Position numbers and translations under genes: made by a program. DNA of 22,563 nucleotides from a virus. Location: IMG/VR virus record IMGVR_UViG_3300035698_016412, positions 1 through 22,563 of that record; one strand, 5' to 3'. Below the pieces are notes generated by a model that ran no database searches, had not been told where the DNA came from, and saw only the letters and a program-made list of their open reading frames with translations. This document shows, piece by piece, positions 14,964-21,613 of the stretch (within the stretch, counting starts at the first letter, position 1; each line of letters begins with the position of its first letter).

Positions 14964-16352
14964 ATGAGCCAGACTTATAATGCAGATAAGCCAGAATCAG
15001 CAGTAACCACTTTTGGTGAGTTGTATCTAATCATACGGAATCATATAGATGCCGTCGTGAGCAGTTTTTCAGGGACTTCGTATCCTTCTGATCCTGTAGC
15101 AGGACAATTATGCTATCGTACTGATTTGGGGGATAATGGTATTCTTAAGAAGTATAATGGTTCTGCTTGGGAAGATGTTGTTTATGAATCTGAATATATT
15201 ACTGAACTAATAAATTCTCGCGGTTCTGCTGCTAGTTTAGATGCTCGCTTAGACGTGGCTATAAACGAAGACGGAACTTTAAAAAGCGATACTCCGGCCG
15301 GCAGTTGGTGGTCAGAAGAGGCAGATGCAGTTGTTAATGTTTCTGGTGTGACTTTTACAGTTGCTGGAGATAAGGAAGCTATTTATACGGCTGGGAGGCC
15401 TATATACCTTACTGGTGTCTCTGGAGCTCCACAATATACCAGAGTTGTTTCTGCTGTATATGGAGTAACTACTTTAGTTACTATTGCAGATTCGATATCG
15501 GATGCTAGTATCAGCGGTGTCTTTTATGGTCAACCTCGTTATAATGCGGGTGTATATGAGGACGCTACTACAAGTAAAAAAGGAATTTCTGAGATGGCAA
15601 ATAGTGCTGAAACTATTGGTATGTCGTTAACTAATAAAATTGTTAATCCAGAAATGTTGGGAGAGCTTTTGCAATATGAAAATTTGTGGGTTGGTGCTGG
15701 AGCAATGATTCCAACGGATACTAATGGGGCTGCGAGTGGTACTCAAGAATACGCCACTAACGATATAATGATGGACTATTTTTCCTTTGATGGTTCTGCT
15801 AAAAATGAATATGCACAATTCTATTTAACAATGCCGCCTACTTGGGACAGAGAAACTCTTAGAATTATAGTATATTGGGCTCCTGGAGATAGTACCTGTT
15901 CAGAAGGGGATGATGTTGAATGGGAAATTTCTGCTGGAGCAATATCTAATGATGATGCTATTGATTATGACTATACTGCTGGAATAGTAACTATTGCTGA
16001 TGATGTTACTGCTGGAAAAGATGCAGACTTGCACGTGACAGGAACTACAGGTTTACTTACTGTTCAAGGATCTCCTGCTCTTTTAGATTTAGTTCATTTT
16101 ACTATAGGAAGAGACTATGATCATGGTGTAAGTCCTATGGTTGAGGATGCTCGGTTGTTTGGAATTGTGATTGAGTATAAAAGAGGAATAGCGGTTGCTC
16201 CATGGAGCAGTAGTTCTTCAAGTTCTTCTAGCAGCTTTAGTAGTTCTTCTAGCAGCTTTAGCAGTTCTTCTAGCAGCTTTAGCAGTTCTTCTAGCAGCTT
16301 TAGTAGTTCTTCTAGCAATAGCGTTAGTAGTTCAAGTTCATCAAGTAGTTAA
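14964..16352 (+). CDS. Tail fibre protein with Ser/Phe-repeat tail
   Basis: The start ATG 14964 follows AAGGAGAT. The product has 462 residues. The N-terminal segment (YNADKPESAVTTFGELYLIIRN) is of a type I associate with tail fibres that dock on the gpJ-like tip, and it is the first gene after gpJ. The middle is beta-rich with many Gly/Thr/Val, ending in a jelly-roll-like region (YLTMPPTWDRETLRIIVYW). After APW the last 48 residues are almost pure Ser with Phe every seven residues. Such a tail could be a flexible spacer, a glycosylation platform or a trimerisation tag; nothing decides among these. The fibre role is inferred from position and composition. Confidence 0.65.
   Translation: MSQTYNADKPESAVTTFGELYLIIRNHIDAVVSSFSGTSYPSDPVAGQLCYRTDLGDNGILKKYNGSAWEDVVYESEYITELINSRGSAASLDARLDVAINEDGTLKSDTPAGSWWSEEADAVVNVSGVTFTVAGDKEAIYTAGRPIYLTGVSGAPQYTRVVSAVYGVTTLVTIADSISDASISGVFYGQPRYNAGVYEDATTSKKGISEMANSAETIGMSLTNKIVNPEMLGELLQYENLWVGAGAMIPTDTNGAASGTQEYATNDIMMDYFSFDGSAKNEYAQFYLTMPPTWDRETLRIIVYWAPGDSTCSEGDDVEWEISAGAISNDDAIDYDYTAGIVTIADDVTAGKDADLHVTGTTGLLTVQGSPALLDLVHFTIGRDYDHGVSPMVEDARLFGIVIEYKRGIAVAPWSSSSSSSSSSFSSSSSSFSSSSSSFSSSSSSFSSSSSNSVSSSSSSSS
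16206..16349 (+). repeat. In-frame Ser/Phe-coding repeat, 21-bp unit
   Basis: The unit codes F-S6. Four Phe codons occur, each preceded by AGC, and the units differ only at a few third positions. It ends with an S-N-S-V interruption and an S8 end. Both Ser codon families (AGY and TCN) are mixed inside the unit. The last 27 bases (16324-16350) are identical to 22086-22112 in the larger tract. Confidence 0.9.
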
Positions 16353-16363
16353 CGGGAGATAAC

Positions 16364-17194
16364 ATGATTTATAAATGGATTAAGAAAAAAGGTCGTCTTT
16401 TGTATGTGCCTAAACGTCTTGTAAATGAAGATGGTTGGATTTATATTTTCAATAGGCGTATTCATCATGGATCTAATACTTCATGGGCTACATGGGATGG
16501 TACTACAAAGTCTGGCTGGAAAGGTAGTGATAATACATTTATTGGTTTTCTTAATGATACTAATGCAAATTCTAACGAAATAGGTCAACATTCATTTTTA
16601 AGTGAGGTCGATCGTACGCTTACTCAAGTAGATAATGTGGCAGGGGCTATTGGTGACCCCTTATATAGACCTATGGAAGGAGAACCTGGATCTGAATGTT
16701 TTACAGTAACTCCAACTTGGTTAAACACATTTTTCCAAAATAAGAGTTCTTACACCTTTTTGATAGAGTGCTACGTTGTTAACACTGTAACGAATCAAGT
16801 GGTGTGTGATTTTCATCCTGACTCTACATCTGCAAGACTTGGAATACAAAAAAGTGCTAATAAGGTATTGTTTTGGATTGGGAGTACTACTGGTTCGGAA
16901 TATAATGGCACAACTGCAAATAACATGCCTCTTAGTCAAATTATTTGGTTTGCAATATTCCGAAGAACCTGGTCTTCAAGTGTTTATGGTGGGTTTTCGA
17001 CCAGTAGGCCGATAAGGCAATCTGATTTTGGAACAGGTGACATAGTGTCTATAGGCGCAAGCTCTTTGAATGCAGCTTTCCCTGCTGATAAAGATTATGC
17101 TATTTTTGGACAATATCCAGATACTCGTCAAAATCATTCAGCTGGCAGAATATACAAGGTAATAGCATCAAGTGATTGTCTTATTGGTTCTTAG
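16364..17194 (+). CDS. LamG-like (jelly-roll) tail appendage protein
   Basis: The start ATG 16364 follows CGGGAG and lies 11 bases after the fibre stop. The product has 276 residues. After a basic N-terminus (KWIKKKGR), strands typical of a concanavalin/LamG-like sandwich appear: CFTVTPTWLNTFF, YTFLIECYVV, ARLGIQKSANKVLFWIGS, QIIWFAIFRRTWSSS and DYAIFGQYPDTRQNHSAGRIYKV. This fold commonly binds glycans. Together with its place among the fibre genes this suggests a receptor-binding or fibre-associated protein. There is no signal peptide or catalytic motif that I can identify. Fold call is by pattern only. Confidence 0.6.
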   Translation: MIYKWIKKKGRLLYVPKRLVNEDGWIYIFNRRIHHGSNTSWATWDGTTKSGWKGSDNTFIGFLNDTNANSNEIGQHSFLSEVDRTLTQVDNVAGAIGDPLYRPMEGEPGSECFTVTPTWLNTFFQNKSSYTFLIECYVVNTVTNQVVCDFHPDSTSARLGIQKSANKVLFWIGSTTGSEYNGTTANNMPLSQIIWFAIFRRTWSSSVYGGFSTSRPIRQSDFGTGDIVSIGASSLNAAFPADKDYAIFGQYPDTRQNHSAGRIYKVIASSDCLIGS

Positions 17195-17274
17195 GAGATT
17201 ATGATAAACTAGTAAATTTCAATCATAATGATCAATGGTTAGAGGAATAATGGAAAATAAGGGAGGTTAACAAC

Positions 17275-17691
17275 ATGGGTGAATGTCCTAACGAGGATTG
17301 TAAGGATAAGTTAGAAGAGACACATGATTCTGTTTTCAAGGACGCGAAAGGTGGTTGTAGATATGACATCACTCAACTAAAGTTAGCCATGAAGGATCTT
17401 TGTTCATCAATTGATAAGGCTTGTAGAAAATTTATACCTAGGAAAACTGTATGGGTAATTATGATTGTATTTGGTATTCCTGGCATTATAGCTTTTACTA
17501 ATATTTGGGCGGGAGATAAATTTTCCAAAGATAGGTTTGTTTCAAAAGGGGAATTTTCAGCGCAAGTAGGAGAAATTATTAAACTCAAAGAACAAGTTAT
17601 ATATGTCTGTAAGGAAATTGATGAATTAAAAAATCAGCAGAAAGCAGATACTATAAGAATAATTGAAGCTATTGAAAACATTAAGAAATAA
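17275..17691 (+). CDS. One-TM protein with cysteine-rich N-terminus and coiled coil, possible holin or spanin
   Basis: GGGAGGT lies about 8 bases before the ATG. The product has 138 residues. The N-terminal part holds CPNEDC and three further cysteines (28, 43, 50). A single strongly hydrophobic segment at 58-79 (TVWVIMIVFGIPG onward) is followed by a charged C-terminal helix likely to be a coiled coil (100-138). One TM plus coiled coil, just before a small gene and DUF5675 in the post-fibre region, suggests a lysis or membrane-associated role, such as a holin, spanin-like protein or superinfection-exclusion factor. I do not recognise a named family. The 80 bases before it hold a weak 8-bp inverted repeat (17198-17205 with 17222-17229) and a six-codon ORF (17250-17270). 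Confidence 0.6.
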   Translation: MGECPNEDCKDKLEETHDSVFKDAKGGCRYDITQLKLAMKDLCSSIDKACRKFIPRKTVWVIMIVFGIPGIIAFTNIWAGDKFSKDRFVSKGEFSAQVGEIIKLKEQVIYVCKEIDELKNQQKADTIRIIEAIENIKK

Positions 17692-17715
17692 TTTTAATTG
17701 GTGCTTGATGCTGAA

Positions 17716-17871
17716 ATGTTTAGGTTAATAAAAATTTGGATTGAACATTTTTTTAATCCTTTACATGTGTATTGCAGATTAATGGATGTTGGTTTTTCAA
17801 GAAAAAATGCAGGACGTTTATCTTTATTATATGAAGGGATTGTTAAGATAATATGGAAAATATTACGTTAA
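17716..17871 (+). CDS. Small phage protein (51 aa) with NPLHVYCRL motif
   Basis: This short gene fills the gap before DUF5675. Its residues read MFRLIKIWIEHF, then FNPLHVYCRLMDVGFSRKN, and it ends in a hydrophobic and basic helix. I recall similar 50-residue proteins with an NPLHVYCRL core next to lysis-region genes of other phages. Their function is unknown to me. The frame is also open to a GTG at 17701 and a TTG at 17698, and no start has a strong ribosome site, so the start is uncertain. ATG 17716 is preferred because it gives the length I remember for the group. The 3' end overlaps the next gene by 19 bases, suggesting coupled translation. Confidence 0.6.
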   Translation: MFRLIKIWIEHFFNPLHVYCRLMDVGFSRKNAGRLSLLYEGIVKIIWKILR

Positions 17872-18269
17872 TGAGAATAGAATCAGATGATCAAGGAACT
17901 CTTGGTTTCTTATATACTCCTGGTTTTTCATGCTATATGTTAGAGCTTCCATGGAAAAACAACCAGGTAAATGTTTCTTGTATCCCTGTTGGAACTTATG
18001 TTGTTAAAATTAAGAAAAGCCCTAAGTATGGAGTTGTTTATTGGATAACAGATGTGCCTGGCAGGACATTTATATATCAACATGCAGGAAATTTGGCAGG
18101 GGATGTTTCCATGGGGTTTAAGACAGATACTGAAGGGTGTCAATTGTTTGGCAGGTACTATGGGGTATTACAAAATCAGAGAGCTATTTTAAATTCTCGT
18201 TTCACAATGAATAATTTTATGAAATTTACTAATGGCAAGGATTATTTATTAACAATAAAAAATGGATAA
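17853..18269 (+). CDS. DUF5675 family protein, YkuD-like H/C motif
   Basis: This 138-residue protein matches the pattern of DUF5675: CYMLELPWKNNQVNVSCIPVGTYVV, then SPKYGVVYWITDVPGRTFIYQHAGN, then GFKTDTEGCQLFG (segments given separately, each from the chain). H77 and C96 in QHAGN and EGCQLFG resemble the His and Cys layout of L,D-transpeptidases (YkuD: HGxxx and SxGCxR). That relation is my inference, not an established assignment. The family is common in phages near lysis genes. The start ATG 17853 lies inside the end of the small upstream gene, with GAAGGG some 14 bases upstream, so coupling is likely. No signal peptide is seen. Confidence 0.78.
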   Translation: MENITLMRIESDDQGTLGFLYTPGFSCYMLELPWKNNQVNVSCIPVGTYVVKIKKSPKYGVVYWITDVPGRTFIYQHAGNLAGDVSMGFKTDTEGCQLFGRYYGVLQNQRAILNSRFTMNNFMKFTNGKDYLLTIKNG

Positions 18270-18283
18270 TAAAGGAGAATATC

Positions 18284-18574
18284 ATGAAAAAAATAATTGG
18301 AAGTATTTTAATGGCGGTTTTTGCTGTGTTTTTGGTTTGCGATCCTCAGTTTGGCGTGACTAATTATACTCTTGAAATTGATGGTGCAGAGGCTATTGTT
18401 GTTGAAGCAATAGATACTAAATTGTATTATGATGTTACCAGCATTGCATTTGGTTCTCATGAATTTGTCGTTAGAGCAAAGAACATATGGGGGGATGAAT
18501 CAGACTCCGTCCCTTTCGTATTTTCGAGAAACATACCGGAAAATCCACTTGGCATAAGATTATTAGTAGAATAA
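18284..18574 (+). CDS. Small exported beta-sandwich (Fn3-like) protein
   Basis: AAAGGAG lies about 6 bases before the ATG. The product has 96 residues. It starts with a signal-peptide-like segment (MKKIIGSILMAVFAVFLVC), two lysines and then about 15 hydrophobic residues. The cysteine at 19 is preceded by Val, so a lipobox is not well satisfied. The rest forms alternating strands (YTLEIDGAEAIVVEA, then GSHEFVVRAKNIWGDESD) like a single fibronectin type III or Ig-like domain. The final part PENPLGIRL is typical of these short phage proteins. It could sit on the host surface or the particle; its role is unknown. Confidence 0.6.
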   Translation: MKKIIGSILMAVFAVFLVCDPQFGVTNYTLEIDGAEAIVVEAIDTKLYYDVTSIAFGSHEFVVRAKNIWGDESDSVPFVFSRNIPENPLGIRLLVE

Positions 18575-18614
18575 AGTATTTCTTAAAATATATAATGGAG
18601 TTGAGGCATAAGAA

Positions 18615-19916
18615 ATGAATGTAACTGAAATAAATCCTATAAAAACCCCTGAATTATTTTATCTTCCTAGAGACACGGAAGAGAAGGATTCAGAAGACAA
18701 GATTATATATGCTTATGATCTCGTCAATGAAGAACAGGTGTTTGCTGAAGGAATATCTTTCCGGAAGAAGGCGTTAGATGATGGTTATCAAGACCTTCAT
18801 GTCTATGATGATGTGACGAAGTTATACCATAACAACGTGCTTGTTGCGGAAAGTAATGTGTATCTTGAGTATTTGGATGAAGAGAAATGGATTGAATATC
18901 CTTTTGGGAAAACGATTCCTGCAAACGAAGAGGATTCTTTTGGAACAAGTAAGGTGATTGGGGATATATCCTATGGCGTAAGTATCAAGTGGGATGGTGG
19001 GGATAATCCATCGAGTAAACAAACATTTAGCCTTGCTTATCCTGGAAAGACAATAAGATGCAAGTGGGTTATTACAATTCACGATAGTGAGAATCTTGAG
19101 ATTGGTTATAAGGATTATAAAGGGAATGTAGAGGACGATGAAGGAGAATCAACAAGAACAATCATTTTTGAGCCTAAAGGGGTTGTTGATGAATTGATAG
19201 TTGATCCTTACTTGAGTGTGACTGAAGCAGCCACTTATATCGATGTTACTTGTGATGGATATACCATAAGAACATATTCAAATGGCAGCGAAGTATTTCT
19301 TGGCAAAATATATGACTCTGATGCAGTAGGAACCGATGATTGGTTTACCTTTGGCTCCAAAGTTGTAGTAGGTGGCACAACTTATTGTATATCAGAAGAT
19401 ACTGGAATAACGCTTGAGCTTATGGAAAATACTCCTACAAGAGTAGTATTAAGAGTTGTAGGAGATTTCGAGGATTCTGGACAATCAAGCCTTGCGGACG
19501 AATCTGGTTCGGTTGTTTACCTTTATATTTATCAAGATAGAGTAATAATGCGAACTGAGTTTAATGCAACAGGGTCAATTACACTTGATGATGATGTTAT
19601 CAATGGCATTTGTTTTATGGATTCTACAGTAGGCAATCTTGCTAATGAGGATTCCAAATACGAAAACGCTGGTTCTGAGTCTGATGCCGGAAGTGATGGA
19701 GAACAAAATGCAGCTGACTATATTGCTACTTTATCAGATGAGTGCGATATTACAGGTATTTGTCTTGAAAATACTCTCGGCGGAGGAACAGCTACTTTTG
19801 GACAATATATTGACGATCCCGGAGTGGCTTTGAGGTTTGAATGGAACGATGGAACAATTACAGCATTATCTACTATAACAGTCATGTGGATAATTGATAG
19901 TGCTGAAAGAGAATAA
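18615..19916 (+). CDS. Unrecognised beta-rich structural protein, probable tail appendage
   Basis: GAGG lies 8 bases before ATG 18615. The 433-residue product is acidic and beta-rich, with no signal peptide, TM segment or catalytic motif that I can name. Residues 1-130 include LHVYDDVTKLYHNNVLVAES and later strands. Residues from about 185 on (IIFEPKGVVDELIVDPYLSVTEA and VYLYIYQDRVIMRTEF, read as separate strands) resemble large beta-sandwich domains seen beside polysaccharide lyases, but this is a weak impression. The gene is richer in GC than those before it. It sits between an exported small protein and a beta-helix gene, which suggests a receptor-binding or fibre accessory protein gained as a unit. 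Function unknown. Confidence 0.55.
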   Translation: MNVTEINPIKTPELFYLPRDTEEKDSEDKIIYAYDLVNEEQVFAEGISFRKKALDDGYQDLHVYDDVTKLYHNNVLVAESNVYLEYLDEEKWIEYPFGKTIPANEEDSFGTSKVIGDISYGVSIKWDGGDNPSSKQTFSLAYPGKTIRCKWVITIHDSENLEIGYKDYKGNVEDDEGESTRTIIFEPKGVVDELIVDPYLSVTEAATYIDVTCDGYTIRTYSNGSEVFLGKIYDSDAVGTDDWFTFGSKVVVGGTTYCISEDTGITLELMENTPTRVVLRVVGDFEDSGQSSLADESGSVVYLYIYQDRVIMRTEFNATGSITLDDDVINGICFMDSTVGNLANEDSKYENAGSESDAGSDGEQNAADYIATLSDECDITGICLENTLGGGTATFGQYIDDPGVALRFEWNDGTITALSTITVMWIIDSAERE

Positions 19917-19928
19917 GAGGAGAGAAAA

Positions 19929-20288
19929 ATGGGAATAGTATCGACCAAAATAATTGAACAGACAACCCAGGCCGATGGAGCGCGGAGAACTCAAGTGGCC
20001 TTTATCGATCACTTGGGCAAGGCCCATCGCCGATCTTTTGACTTCCCGGCTGGTGCTGATGTGGCAAAGTCTATCAGTGGTAGGATATCGAACATCGAGA
20101 ATGGTTTGAAAAACCGAGACATTGAAAATGCTGTCAGCCAGATAGAACAAGATAAATCGTTCGAGCTGGAATATGTTTCTGTTGCTGATCTCAAGATTAG
20201 ACTACAAGAATGCGAAGTAAACAAACAAGATGAGATTGATAGATTGACCTTTGAAAAAACTAATATCAGTTTGGAGGTAAGTAAGTAA
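19929..20288 (+). CDS. Small protein, GC-rich N-terminus and coiled-coil C-terminus
   Basis: GAGGAG sits about 6 bases before ATG 19929. The product has 119 residues. The N-terminal 50 residues (TTQADGARRTQVAFIDHLGK and onward) are coded by clearly GC-rich DNA: 33 of 60 bases in 19981-20040 are G or C, while a tape measure line such as 8041-8100 has 16. The C-terminal 45 residues (ADLKIRLQECEVNKQDEIDR and onward) are helical, charged and AT-rich in coding. The protein is thus chimeric in composition. Its stop overlaps the next ATG (TAATG), so it is probably translated together with the beta-helix protein and may be its chaperone or adaptor. I do not recognise a family. Confidence 0.6.
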   Translation: MGIVSTKIIEQTTQADGARRTQVAFIDHLGKAHRRSFDFPAGADVAKSISGRISNIENGLKNRDIENAVSQIEQDKSFELEYVSVADLKIRLQECEVNKQDEIDRLTFEKTNISLEVSK

Positions 20289-21613
20289 TGGCAGCTATTG
20301 AATATGTAGACAGCACAATAGGGACTGGTGATAATGATGGCACAAGCTGGCCTAATGCTTGGAGAGATAATCCAGGAGCTATGACTGCTGCTCTTGCATC
20401 TTGTGATGCTGGTGGAAGAATCTATGTCCAGAGTGATCATCCAGAGACATTTGCTGGAGACACCACTCTTGCAAGCGCAAACGGAGTGGACGGAAATCCA
20501 GTAACTATAATCTCAGTTAAGAATACTAATGAACCTCCTGTAGCTGGTGACTATGAAACCATGGTAACTGGAGGAGGCAATTTAGATGCAACTGGCGGGG
20601 TTTATGATATATATTTTGAAGGGTGGGATGTCTGGATAGGGATACATTCTAAATCTGGAGACGATACGGAACTTGCTGGTGCCAGCGATGTCAGCACAAT
20701 ATTTATTGATTGTAAAATTGAGACTGCTGGCACTTTCATTTTTGGAAAAATATATAGCGTTCCAGCGGACAGATTGGTAACATTAGAAAACTGCGATCTT
20801 GTTCATACAACTATTGGAACGCTGAATATGTATGCAAGTCTAAGATGGACTGGGGGGACTTATAGTTGGGCTGGTGCTGGCGCAATTACTACAAATTTTT
20901 TAACTTTAGGCGCAGGTGTTGTCATAATAATCGAAGATGTGGATATTCAGGATTTGGATGCCGGAGATTATTTGGTCGAAAGTGACAATCTTTCCTGTGA
21001 CATATTATTCAAACGCTGTAAAATCCCCGCTGCTTGTAACTACATGAATGCTGGTCCTACAGGGGGAGGACAGAAAGTCAAGTTTCATTCAGTAGATGAT
21101 GGCAATAATATTTATACTTTCAAGGAATATTATTTTGAGGGATTGATAGAAAGCGATACTGGTATTTATCGCGATAGTGCCGCTACTTATGATGGCACAA
21201 ATGAATATTCTGTTAAGATGACTTCAAATGCCAATGCTATAGAATGGACAAGGCCGTTGCGATTTAAGTTGGCAGAGATTTGGTGTGCTGCAAATCCTAC
21301 GCTTACGGTTGAACTAAACACAGATAATGTAGTTTTGCAAAATGATGAGTTCTGGATTGAAATTGAGTATCCTGACGCAACTATAGGGGCGTATGGTAAG
21401 ATTGATAAAACAAGCAAACCTTTAACTATCTTAACCGCCCCTGCAAATTTAACAACCAGTGCCGTGGCATGGACAGAGAGTTTTGGAACTGAAAAGCCCC
21501 AAAAAATAGTTGAGACAATAGTGGGTGGTCAAGCGGGAATTCATACAGTTCATGCTTGCTTGGCTAAACCTTCAACAACTGTTTATGGGTGTCCAAAAGT
21601 GGATAAAAGCTAA
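20288..21613 (+). CDS. Right-handed beta-helix tail spike-like protein
   Basis: The start overlaps the previous stop by one base. The product has 441 residues. The opening segment YVDSTIGTGDNDGTSWPNAW, followed by AALASCDAGGRIYVQSD, is the standard start of pectate-lyase-like beta-helix proteins. Coils continue to about residue 260 with repeated V-I-I-E/F-D-C patterns (IFIDCKIETAG, LVTLENCDLVHT, VVIIIEDVDIQD and ILFKRCKIP). Residues from about 300 to the end look like one or two Ig or carbohydrate-binding sandwich domains. Such proteins bind or cut surface glycans. No catalytic pair can be named from the sequence. It is followed with no gap by the Ser/Phe-repeat protein. Confidence 0.72.
   Translation: MAAIEYVDSTIGTGDNDGTSWPNAWRDNPGAMTAALASCDAGGRIYVQSDHPETFAGDTTLASANGVDGNPVTIISVKNTNEPPVAGDYETMVTGGGNLDATGGVYDIYFEGWDVWIGIHSKSGDDTELAGASDVSTIFIDCKIETAGTFIFGKIYSVPADRLVTLENCDLVHTTIGTLNMYASLRWTGGTYSWAGAGAITTNFLTLGAGVVIIIEDVDIQDLDAGDYLVESDNLSCDILFKRCKIPAACNYMNAGPTGGGQKVKFHSVDDGNNIYTFKEYYFEGLIESDTGIYRDSAATYDGTNEYSVKMTSNANAIEWTRPLRFKLAEIWCAANPTLTVELNTDNVVLQNDEFWIEIEYPDATIGAYGKIDKTSKPLTILTAPANLTTSAVAWTESFGTEKPQKIVETIVGGQAGIHTVHACLAKPSTTVYGCPKVDKS

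Noticed and set aside
16121-16318. Minus-strand Leu/Glu/Lys heptad-like protein
   Set aside because: It is the complement of the Ser/Phe repeat; the regular heptads follow from the 21-bp unit. The same shadow appears opposite the larger tract.
17250-17270. Six-codon leader ORF before the one-TM gene
   Set aside because: It is too short to judge and overlaps the ribosome site of the next gene; it may be chance.
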